A DNA stretch of 21,024 bases from an uncultured Pseudomonadota bacterium (GTDB lineage: Bacteria; Myxococcota_A; Polyangia; HGW-17), in NCBI GenBank assembly GCA_938004375.1, contig CALKWH010000337.1, positions 1-21,024 on the forward strand. The letters run 5' to 3'. The position numbers and the translations under genes are program-made. Below, piece by piece: positions 7,489 to 16,416 of the stretch; position 1 is the stretch's first letter, and every line of letters begins with the position of its first letter. The notes beneath the pieces are model-generated. The model saw only the letters and a list, made by a program, of their open reading frames with translations, was not told where the DNA came from and searched no databases.

Positions 7489-8742
7489 ATGCCCGCGCCA
7501 TCCTCTCCCCGTGAAGTACGACGAAGCACCTGGCTGGGTGTGGGCGCCGTGGTCCTCCTGCTGGCCCTGGTGTTCTGGCTGACCGCGCGCCTCGGCCGCG
7601 ACCGGACGCCGGGAGCGGTTCCGGAGGAGCCGGCCGACTCGACCGCCCGCACGACCGGCCCGTCTCCCCGGAGCGCCCCCCGGCTGCCAGACGGGGCCGT
7701 CACTGAAGCCGTTCCCGGTGTCGCGACGCCCGGCGACGACCCCGTCGCCCAGGTCTACGGCAACGCCGACAGTGTGCGCCGACTGATGGCCTTATACAAG
7801 AAAGCCAACCGCTACGGTCCGACGACGCTGCGCCTGACCGGAGAGATGACCGACGTCCTGGTGCCCAACCAGTTCCACCCCGTGACCCCGCACTTCGTCC
7901 GGGCGCGGGAGCTCGCCGAGGGCACGCCGGATCCGGAAGAGGAGCAACTGTACTACCGGTTCTGGACCGACCGCTTCGCGACCCTGGGTGACGAGACCCT
8001 GACCCTGCGCTTCTCGGCCTGGCAGGGGGTCGACCCGCGCCGGCCTGCCGCCGTGGAGCTCCAGGGCCTGGAGGTGTTCGGCGTCACGGCGGGCGGTGAT
8101 CGTTCCATGGGGACGCTGCGGTTCGCCGAGACCTCTCCCTCGAACTTCGATCTGGGGCAATACCAGGTCACGTTCGCGCCGGGGGCGCTCAAGAAGGTCC
8201 AGGAGCACGGCTACCCGCGCTGCGTGCTGCAGTTCCGCTTCCCGGGCGAGGAGCCGGTGCGGGCCGACGTGGTGGTCCACCACACCCAGAGCGTCCCTGG
8301 CCGCTTCACCGGCGAGTTCGGCGAACAACTGTCCGACGGGGGCCTCGTCATCAAGGCCGGCGTCGAGGTGGTCACGGCCGGGACCTTCAACCTGAGCCTG
8401 CTGCTCTTCAACCAGGACGGCACACAGCCCGTCGCCTATGTCAACAACACGTTCGAGCTCGAGGCGGGGGCGCGGGTGGTGGACTTCGTCTTCCACGGGC
8501 TGGTCTTCCACGACGCCGGGATCCCGGGGCCATACCGGGTGACCGCGGTGCGCGGCTACCGGCTCGACGCCACCGGGTCAGGCCGCGGCGCCCAACTGGC
8601 GGACTGGAACGGGTCCTGGCTCACGGGGCCCCATACCCTCTCTGAGTTCACCAAGGACGAATTCACGTCCCCGACCACGGAGGCCACCCTGGAGGCCTAT
8701 CGCAAACAGATCGAGGAACTGGAGCGCGGTCAGGGCAGGTAG
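7489..8742 (+). CDS. Membrane-anchored exported protein of unknown function
   Basis: 417 aa. A single N-terminal hydrophobic helix (about 15-34, GVGAVVLLLALVFWLTA) follows a short basic segment. A Pro-rich, low-complexity stretch to about residue 85 then leads to a long soluble region. This suggests a protein anchored in the inner membrane with its bulk in the periplasm. The C-terminal half (about 255-385) has alternating hydrophobic beta-strand patterns (GLVIKAGVEVVTAGTFNLSLLLF, split by turns) that resemble an immunoglobulin-like or choice-of-anchor type domain, but I cannot assign a family. It starts 39 bases after the hydrolase gene, so it is probably co-transcribed from the sigma-54 promoter. 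No good ribosome site is seen before the ATG. The last 13 bases overlap the end of the opposing gene. Confidence 0.75.
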   Translation: MPAPSSPREVRRSTWLGVGAVVLLLALVFWLTARLGRDRTPGAVPEEPADSTARTTGPSPRSAPRLPDGAVTEAVPGVATPGDDPVAQVYGNADSVRRLMALYKKANRYGPTTLRLTGEMTDVLVPNQFHPVTPHFVRARELAEGTPDPEEEQLYYRFWTDRFATLGDETLTLRFSAWQGVDPRRPAAVELQGLEVFGVTAGGDRSMGTLRFAETSPSNFDLGQYQVTFAPGALKKVQEHGYPRCVLQFRFPGEEPVRADVVVHHTQSVPGRFTGEFGEQLSDGGLVIKAGVEVVTAGTFNLSLLLFNQDGTQPVAYVNNTFELEAGARVVDFVFHGLVFHDAGIPGPYRVTAVRGYRLDATGSGRGAQLADWNGSWLTGPHTLSEFTKDEFTSPTTEATLEAYRKQIEELERGQGR

Positions 8743-9365
8743 CGCATCATCTTCTGGAAAAAGTCGGCGGCGTACCACAGCAGGATCAGGTAGGCGCCGC
8801 GCCCGATGACCGTGTAGAACAGGAATTTCTTCAGGCCGAAGCGGGTGGCGCCCACGACCACGGAGATGATCTGCACCGGCAGGAAGGGGATGATATTGGA
8901 GAGGATGACGATGGCGCCGCCCCACTTCTCCATGGATTGCTTGGTCTTCGTGAAGCGCTCCTCGGCGTAGCGCATGAGGATCCCCTCACCCACCAGGCGG
9001 CCCATCAGGTAATCCGCCGCGAGCCCCAGGACCGAGGAGACGAGCATGATGGTGATGACGAAGACGACGTGGTGCGGCAGTGCCAAATAATAAAAGAACA
9101 CCGCCTCCAGTGGAATCAGGATGAAGAACAGGCTGCCGAAGAACCCGGCGTAGGCCAGCCCCAGCAGGGTTTTTTCCGAGATCTGGTCCGAGATGTGCGT
9201 ATAGACGGCCCATGCCGTATCATTCTTTTGCAACAAAGCCAGCAGGTCGTCCTTGAAGATCAGGAACAGGACGTAGAGCGCGCCCAGGACCGCCAGCCAG
9301 AAAAACAGCCTGCCGAGCCGGCTCTTTTTCCTTTTCTTTTCGGACTGGTCGGACTGGTACTGCAT
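8730..9365 (-). CDS. VTT/DedA-type (TVP38/TMEM64-like) membrane protein
   Basis: 211 aa. A basic N terminus (EKKRKKSR) is followed by hydrophobic segments at about 20-37, 66-94, 98-117, 150-172 and 180-202. The pattern IVILSNIIPFLPVQIISVVVG, then G..KF, then IGRG, fits the re-entrant loop and Gly-rich C-terminal part of the VTT (DedA/SNARE-associated) family. Those proteins sit in the inner membrane, and some members translocate undecaprenyl phosphate or phospholipids. The specific substrate here is unknown. It is the last gene of the rplC-led unit, starting 19 bases after the mutS2 stop. It ends by overlapping the opposing gene tail to tail by 13 bases, so no intergenic terminator exists here. 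Confidence 0.8.
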   Translation of the reverse strand: MQYQSDQSEKKRKKSRLGRLFFWLAVLGALYVLFLIFKDDLLALLQKNDTAWAVYTHISDQISEKTLLGLAYAGFFGSLFFILIPLEAVFFYYLALPHHVVFVITIMLVSSVLGLAADYLMGRLVGEGILMRYAEERFTKTKQSMEKWGGAIVILSNIIPFLPVQIISVVVGATRFGLKKFLFYTVIGRGAYLILLWYAADFFQKMMRYLP

Positions 9366-9384
9366 CGGGTTCTCCGGTCGCGGG

Positions 9385-11784
9385 TCAGTTCAGGTACACC
9401 GCAGTGACGCCGTCGCCGCCCTCGCCCGGGGCGCCTGGACGGATGGACGCCACATAGGACGAGCCGCGCAGGTGGTCGCGCACGGCCTGGCACAGAAGGC
9501 CGCTTCCGTAGCCGTGGATCACGAGGAAGCCGGCCTGGTTGTCCCGGAACAGGCGATCCAGGTGACGCTCCAGGGCCAGCAGCGCGGGCTCCACCCGCTG
9601 ACCGCGCAGGTCCAACGTGTTCGCCGGGGCCAGAAAAGGCTCCTTGGAACCGCCGTCGCCCTCGCCGGTCCCGTCGGGAGCCACGACCGCGGGGACGGGC
9701 CTGGCGGCGGGCTTCTCCTTGCGCGCGCGGGGCTTCTTCTCGGGCTCGGGGGAACGGACCTCGAGGTCGTCGAAGGGCAGCTGGGTGACCAGGTTCCCCG
9801 CCCTCGCCTTCACGGTCATTTTTTTGTGATCGATCTCGACGAGCTCCACAAAGTGCCGTAGGGAGCGCGAGTGGTGCCGCTGCCCCGGGGCAAGGGTCGC
9901 CGGATCGGGCACGGGACCCGCGTCACGGCGCTCGAGGGCGTCGAGCTCGGCCACGACCTTGCCCAGCCCGGCCGAGAGGGCGGCGGGGTCGGCCTGGGGC
10001 GCCTGGGCCTTCTCGGTGAGCCGGGCGATGACTGCGCGGCACTTGTTGAGCTCGCTGATGGTCTTGTCCGTCACGTTGCGGCGGACCTCGCGCAGCTCGC
10101 GCTCCAGGCGGGCCTGCTCTTTTTTGACCTCGGCAGAGCCGCGGGCCAGCTCGGCGCGCTCGATGCGCACGGCCTCCTGCTCGGCCATCAACTGGCGCCG
10201 CAGGGTGGAGATCTCGGCGATGAGGGAATCCACGCGGGAGTCGCCGCCCTGGGCCAGCTGCTGCGCGCGGCGGATCACCGGCTCCGGGAGCCCCAACTGG
10301 CGCGCCACCGTGAGTCCCTCGGAGGTCCCGGGCTCACCGGCGACGAGCTTGTAGTCCGGGCGCAGGGCGTTGCCGCCCACGGAGACGTTGACGAAGCGCG
10401 CGTCCATGAGGGCCAGGGTCTTGAGCGCGGTGAAGTGCGTGGTCACCAAGGTGGCGATGCCGCGCTCCACCAGGCTCTCGAGCACGGCCTGGGCCAAAAA
10501 GGCGCCCTGTTGCGGGTCGGTGCCGGTGGCCAGCTCGTCCAGGAGCAACAGGTGGCCCGGCCGCGCCGCCGCGAGGACGTCCTTGAGGTGCAGGATCTGC
10601 GCCGAGAAGGTGCTCACATGGGAGGACAAACTCTGGTCGTCGCCGATGAGCGTGTGGAGGTCGTCGTAGAACGGGCACGTGGAGCCGCGCCTGGCCGGCA
10701 CCGGGAGGCCCATGCGGGCCATCATCGCGAGCAGGCCGGCGGTCTTGATGACCACCGTCTTGCCCCCCGCGTTCGGACCGGTGACGACCATGACGCGCCC
10801 CGGCTCGAGGCGGATGGTGTTGGGCACCACGGCCACCCCGGCCCGCTCGAGGAGCGGGTGCCGCGCGTCGATGAGCTCGAGCAGGCCGTCGTCATTGAAG
10901 TGGACGGGGACGCAGCGCAGGGCCTCGCACAAGCGGGCGGCGGCGATCCAGCCGTCGATGTGCAGCAGCAGGCGCTCGTCCTCGCGCAGCACGGCGGTTT
11001 CGTGGGCCACGTGGGCGGCGAGCTCGGCCAGGATGCGAAACTCCTCGACCTCGATGTCGACGTCGAGCTCGCGCAGCCGGTTGTTGGCCTCGACCACCTC
11101 GAGGGGCTCGATGAACACGGTCTGGCCGGACTGGGAGGTCCCGTGGATGGCGCCCCGGATCTGATGTCGGTAGGAGCTCTTCACGGGCAGCACGAAGCGG
11201 CCCTCGCGCACGGTCACGAACTTGTCCTGGAGCGCCTCCTGGTGCTCCCGGCGCTCGAGCATGCGCTCCATGCGGGTGGTCAGATCCTTGTAGAGGTGCG
11301 CGCGACGCGCCCGCAGCCCGTAGAGCTCGCTGGACGCGCCGGGCAGGACGCTGCCCTCCTCGTCCACGGTCTCCTCGATGAGCACGCGCAGCTGCGACAG
11401 GGGCTCGAGGCCGGCCACCAGCCGAAAGAACGCGGGATCCTGCAACTGCTGGGCACTGCGCAGGAGATCCCGCGCCGCCACCAGGAGCTTGAGCAGGTCG
11501 CGAAAGGCCAGGGCCGGCAGGGCCCCGCCGCGCTCGAGGCGGCGCAGGTGCTCGGCGCAGTCGGGCAGCTCGGGCACCGCCAGCGGGATCTTCGTGTGGT
11601 GGGCGCGCCGGATGGCCTCGACCTGTTCCATGCGCAGGATGGCCTCGGCTGCGTCGGCGGCGAAAGTCCGGGCGCCGAGCGCGCAGGCGGCCCGGGGGTT
11701 GGCGCAGTGCCCTCCCCAGGCGGCGCAGAGCTCGTCCCACTGGAGGTCCTGGCGGGTCTTTCGGGGGAAATCGGTGCGGTGCAT
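9385..11784 (-). CDS. mutS2: MutS2-family ATPase with Smr domain
   Basis: 799 aa, normal length for the family. The N-terminal MutS core and clamp-like helices lead to an ABC-type ATPase with Walker A GPNAGGKT (336-343) and Walker B ending LLLLDE (Asp416, Glu417), then TGTDP. A long charged helical segment (about 515-640) follows. The C-terminal Smr nuclease-type domain has LDLRG at 724-728 and HGYGSG at 757-762, a variant of the usual HGxGxG. The mismatch-binding domain of MutS is absent, as expected for MutS2. MutS2 has been linked to suppression of recombination, and in Bacillus subtilis to splitting or rescue of collided ribosomes. Its place here beside L3 and an rRNA methyltransferase suits the ribosomal role. 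It starts three bases after the upstream lipoprotein stop with almost no ribosome site, so translation is probably coupled. Confidence 0.95.
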   Translation of the reverse strand: MHRTDFPRKTRQDLQWDELCAAWGGHCANPRAACALGARTFAADAAEAILRMEQVEAIRRAHHTKIPLAVPELPDCAEHLRRLERGGALPALAFRDLLKLLVAARDLLRSAQQLQDPAFFRLVAGLEPLSQLRVLIEETVDEEGSVLPGASSELYGLRARRAHLYKDLTTRMERMLERREHQEALQDKFVTVREGRFVLPVKSSYRHQIRGAIHGTSQSGQTVFIEPLEVVEANNRLRELDVDIEVEEFRILAELAAHVAHETAVLREDERLLLHIDGWIAAARLCEALRCVPVHFNDDGLLELIDARHPLLERAGVAVVPNTIRLEPGRVMVVTGPNAGGKTVVIKTAGLLAMMARMGLPVPARRGSTCPFYDDLHTLIGDDQSLSSHVSTFSAQILHLKDVLAAARPGHLLLLDELATGTDPQQGAFLAQAVLESLVERGIATLVTTHFTALKTLALMDARFVNVSVGGNALRPDYKLVAGEPGTSEGLTVARQLGLPEPVIRRAQQLAQGGDSRVDSLIAEISTLRRQLMAEQEAVRIERAELARGSAEVKKEQARLERELREVRRNVTDKTISELNKCRAVIARLTEKAQAPQADPAALSAGLGKVVAELDALERRDAGPVPDPATLAPGQRHHSRSLRHFVELVEIDHKKMTVKARAGNLVTQLPFDDLEVRSPEPEKKPRARKEKPAARPVPAVVAPDGTGEGDGGSKEPFLAPANTLDLRGQRVEPALLALERHLDRLFRDNQAGFLVIHGYGSGLLCQAVRDHLRGSSYVASIRPGAPGEGGDGVTAVYLN

Positions 11785-11787
11785 GGC

Positions 11788-12648
11788 CTAGTTGCCCGTG
11801 AGGTGCAGTTGGAGATGGGTGATGGTGCGGTGGCCCGCGTTGACCGGCGCCAGCGTGGTGTCGTCGAAGGCGATGCCGGCCCAGCCGATGATCTCCTTCG
11901 CATCGATCCTCGTCCAGACGCCGGTGTCGAGCTGGAACTCGAGCTCGAGCTCGGCCTTGCCGACGCACTCGAGGTCGAAGGAGCCGGTCCTCAGGGTGCC
12001 CAGTTTGGTGTTGAGATAACTGCCGTGGATGACCGCGAGGTTCTGGTGGCGACTCACTGCGTGTTCGACGAGCCGGTAGCGCACGTCCCGGGAGGTGTCG
12101 AGCACCTGGCCCTGGATCCGGCGGGTCAGGGGCACCGCCCGGGAGAACGTCAAGCCGGGGTGCAACTTTTCCCGAAACCAGAAATGAACCAGGGGATACA
12201 GGCTCTCGAGGGGATCCGTGAGGGCGCCGAAAGCTCCCTCGGGGGCGCCCCGGAAGCGGAACTCCCCCCGGGTCCCCAGGGGATGGCGGATCTGGAACGC
12301 CGTGGGGGCCGGCGGTCGCGGACCCTCGGATTCGAGCAGCCGGAGCTCGGTGAGCTCGTCCTGGATCCAGACGTCCTTGCCTTCGGTCCGGTGGACGCGC
12401 TCACCGGCGACTGCGAAGACCCACCGACGGGCGGTGCGGACCTCCTGGTTCTCGATGACCTGCTGCTCCTCGTAGGTCAGCCGCCCCTCGAGGATCTGAC
12501 GCGCCTGCTTCGCCGGCCGCATGACGTCCTGGGGCGGCGCGACCGGCTTCCCGGCGGGCTTCTGGGCGGTGCAGGCCAGCAGGGCCGGCAGGACCAGCCA
12601 CAGGACGGACGGCCTCGGGGACGGCATCGCGCTGCGAAGGGGATTCAT
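11788..12648 (-). CDS. Predicted lipoprotein of unknown function
   Basis: 286 aa from the ATG at 12648; a GTG three bases upstream (12651) is a possible alternative. AAGGAG at 12658-12663 lies nine bases before the ATG and overlaps the rlmE stop. A hydrophobic signal (SVLWLVLPALLAC) ends in a lipobox, and the Pro/Lys-rich linker that follows (AQKPAGKPVAPPQ) is typical of lipoproteins. The mature part has no motif I recognise. It is rich in charged residues and beta-like strands, with alternating hydrophobic stretches near the C terminus (ELELEFQL, THLQLHLTG). It lies between rlmE (14-base gap) and mutS2 (3-base gap), so it is surely co-transcribed, yet nothing in it suggests a ribosomal role. 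Confidence 0.8.
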   Translation of the reverse strand: MNPLRSAMPSPRPSVLWLVLPALLACTAQKPAGKPVAPPQDVMRPAKQARQILEGRLTYEEQQVIENQEVRTARRWVFAVAGERVHRTEGKDVWIQDELTELRLLESEGPRPPAPTAFQIRHPLGTRGEFRFRGAPEGAFGALTDPLESLYPLVHFWFREKLHPGLTFSRAVPLTRRIQGQVLDTSRDVRYRLVEHAVSRHQNLAVIHGSYLNTKLGTLRTGSFDLECVGKAELELEFQLDTGVWTRIDAKEIIGWAGIAFDDTTLAPVNAGHRTITHLQLHLTGN

Positions 12649-12662
12649 CACGCAGGACTCCT

Positions 12663-13298
12663 TTACGGTTGCGGGACCGGCATCAGCGCCGCGGGCCGGC
12701 GCTCCCAGGCGACCAGGTAGACTTCCTTGCTCGCCTGTCGGGAGCTCTCGGGCTTGACGACCTTGAAGCGCACGAAGCGGGCCTTCAGGACCTGCAGCGC
12801 GTCGTCGAAGTCCGCCCCCTGAAAGATCTTGGACACGAACTTGCCTCCCGGCTTGAGCACGCGGTCCGTCATCTCGAGGGCGCAGACGACGAGGGCCGCG
12901 CTGCGGGTGGCGTCGGTGAACTTCACGCCGATGGTGTTGGGGGCCATGTCCGAGACCACCACGTCGAAGGGCCGGGCGTCGGGTCCCAGGAGCTCCGCGT
13001 CGGAGACCTCGCGGATATCGCCCTGGATGAACCGCCCGTGGCCGGGCAACTGGATCTTCAGCGGCAGCAGATCGATGCCCACCACGCGGCCGGCCGGCCC
13101 CACCGCCGTGAGCGCGTACTGCATCCAGGAGCCGGGCGCGGCGCCCAGATCGAGGACCCGGTCGCCCTTCTTGAAGAGTTGAAACCGCTGATCGATCTCG
13201 TCGAGTTTATATATGGCCCGGGACGCGAAGTTGTTTTTCTTTGCGTTCTGGTAGTACACGTCGTGCCGGTACGTGCGGTCTCCCATCTTCGAGGGCAT
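12663..13298 (-). CDS. rlmE: 23S rRNA 2'-O-ribose methyltransferase RlmE (FtsJ/RrmJ)
   Basis: 211 aa, the usual size. RlmE methylates the 2'-OH of U2552 in the A loop of 23S rRNA late in 50S assembly, using S-adenosylmethionine. The SAM-binding motif DLGAAPGSW is at 50-58. The K-D-K-E catalytic set is complete: Lys31 in RAIYKLDEID, Asp117 in VVSDMAPN, Lys157 in GGKFVSKIF and Glu192 in ASKEVYLVA. The RPAALMPVPQP tail extends past the family core. AGGAGG at 13307-13312 lies eight bases before the ATG. The gene follows rplC by 41 bases in the same transcription unit. Confidence 0.95.
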   Translation of the reverse strand: MPSKMGDRTYRHDVYYQNAKKNNFASRAIYKLDEIDQRFQLFKKGDRVLDLGAAPGSWMQYALTAVGPAGRVVGIDLLPLKIQLPGHGRFIQGDIREVSDAELLGPDARPFDVVVSDMAPNTIGVKFTDATRSAALVVCALEMTDRVLKPGGKFVSKIFQGADFDDALQVLKARFVRFKVVKPESSRQASKEVYLVAWERRPAALMPVPQP

Positions 13299-13339
13299 GG
13301 GAAGTTCCTCCTGACAGCCTTTTTATAGGTCGGATTGGC

Positions 13340-13999
13340 TTACAGATAAATGACTTTCTTCGCGGCGAAGGACAGGGTGACGTAGCCGTTCACGGGGCCG
13401 GGGATGCCGCCCTGCACGAGGATGATGTTCTCCTCGGCGCGGACCTGGGCGACCTTGAGGTTCTGGACGGTCACGCGCTCGGCGCCCATGTGGCCGCCCA
13501 TGCGCTTGCCCAGATGGACGCGGCCCGGGGTCATGCGGCAGCCGATGGAGCCGCCGTGACGGAAGTATTCGTGGGTGCCGTGGGTGTTCGTCTGGGCGCC
13601 CTTGAAATGATAGCGCTTCATGACGCCCTGGAACCCCTTGCCCTTGCTGATGCCGGTCACGTCGATGGGATCGCCGGCGCTGAAGATGTCGGCGGCCGTG
13701 AGGGTCTGGCCCACGGTGTACTTGGCGGCCTGCTCGGCGTCGATGCGGACCTCGCGGATGAAGCGCTTGGGCGCGACGTTGGCCTTCTTGAACTGGCCGG
13801 CGTCGGGCTTGTTCACGCGCTGCGGCTTCTGGTCGTCGAAGGCCAACTGCAGGGCGCTGTAGCCGTTCTTTTCGGGGGTGCGGATCGCCAGCACGACGCA
13901 GGGGCCGGCCTCGACCACGGTGACGGGGACGCGGTTGCCATCGGTGGAAAAGATCTGGGTCATGCCCAGTTTCTTTCCGAGAATCGCCATCTTAGACAT
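13340..13999 (-). CDS. rplC: 50S ribosomal protein L3
   Basis: 219 aa from the ATG at 13999, with AAGGAG at 14007-14012. The frame is open further upstream, but the family start (MSKMAILGKKLGMTQIF) decides the choice. L3 is a primary assembly protein of the 50S subunit whose long loop reaches the peptidyl transferase centre. All of the protein is present. The loop reads HGTHEYFRHGGSIGCRMTPG (140-159) and differs from the Escherichia coli form. The position of the glutamine methylated by PrmB in E. coli appears to be Met156. The gene is outside the usual S10 cluster: no rpsJ precedes it and no rplD follows, and it heads its own operon with rlmE next. Confidence 0.95.
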   Translation of the reverse strand: MSKMAILGKKLGMTQIFSTDGNRVPVTVVEAGPCVVLAIRTPEKNGYSALQLAFDDQKPQRVNKPDAGQFKKANVAPKRFIREVRIDAEQAAKYTVGQTLTAADIFSAGDPIDVTGISKGKGFQGVMKRYHFKGAQTNTHGTHEYFRHGGSIGCRMTPGRVHLGKRMGGHMGAERVTVQNLKVAQVRAEENIILVQGGIPGPVNGYVTLSFAAKKVIYL

Positions 14000-14078
14000 G
14001 ATACAACTCCTTGGGACGGTGAGAAAAACGCCCAGCGGATGCCCAACCATAAGCATCATGGGACGCACAGAGGACAGG

Positions 14079-14107
14079 TGTATAGGGAAAACGCCCGTAG
14101 AAGTCAA
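14079..14107 (-). promoter_or_regulatory. Sigma-70-type promoter for the rplC-rlmE-lipoprotein-mutS2-VTT unit
   Basis: On the minus strand, TTGACT (complement of 14102-14107) and TATACA (complement of 14079-14084) are separated by 17 bases. The predicted start near 14072 leaves an untranslated leader of about 70 bases before the rplC ATG. That is long enough for ribosomal-protein feedback, but no defined structure was recognised. All five minus-strand genes down to 8730 are closely spaced and could share this promoter. Confidence 0.6.
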
Positions 14108-14154
14108 TCAAAAACGACAGAAACAACGCCTGGTATTTTCATCCGATTCCGGCA

Positions 14155-14183
14155 TTGACTTTAACGTCGGATGTTCATAGCAT
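14155..14183 (+). promoter_or_regulatory. Sigma-70-type promoter for the OmpA/TSP3 gene
   Basis: TTGACT (14155-14160) and TAGCAT (14178-14183) are separated by 17 bases. The predicted start is about 18 bases before the GGGAGGA ribosome site at 14197-14203 and the ATG at 14208. Its -35 hexamer equals that of the divergent rplC promoter, and the two -35 boxes are 47 bases apart. Confidence 0.55.
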
Positions 14184-14207
14184 GGCGAAGCTGACTGGGA
14201 GGAATTC

Positions 14208-16283
<2,076 letters not shown>

Positions 16284-16328
16284 CCCGTCTCCTTCAGGCC
16301 CGCTCCCTTCCGTCTTCCGAATTCTTCA

Positions 16329-16357
16329 TTGACAACTTCCATAGGGGTGGATAAGGT
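16329..16357 (+). promoter_or_regulatory. Candidate promoter for the tandem lyase gene
   Basis: A consensus TTGACA (16329-16334) is followed after 17 bases by TAAGGT (16352-16357), a poor -10. The site lies in the 133-base gap after the OmpA gene. The lyase ribosome site AAGGAG is at 16405-16410, six bases before the ATG. No terminator was seen after the OmpA gene, so read-through is also possible. Confidence 0.4.
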
Positions 16358-16416
16358 CCGGCCGTGATTCGTCGTCCCGACGGTCCAACCCATTCCTCTT
16401 CCCGAAGGAGAGCCTG

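Noticed and set aside
9871..12720. 949-residue plus-strand open frame opposite mutS2, the lipoprotein gene and part of rlmE
   Set aside because: It is a GC-bias shadow: low-complexity Gly/Leu/Asp/Arg/His-rich translation, no domain, and it lies antisense to three clearly real genes.
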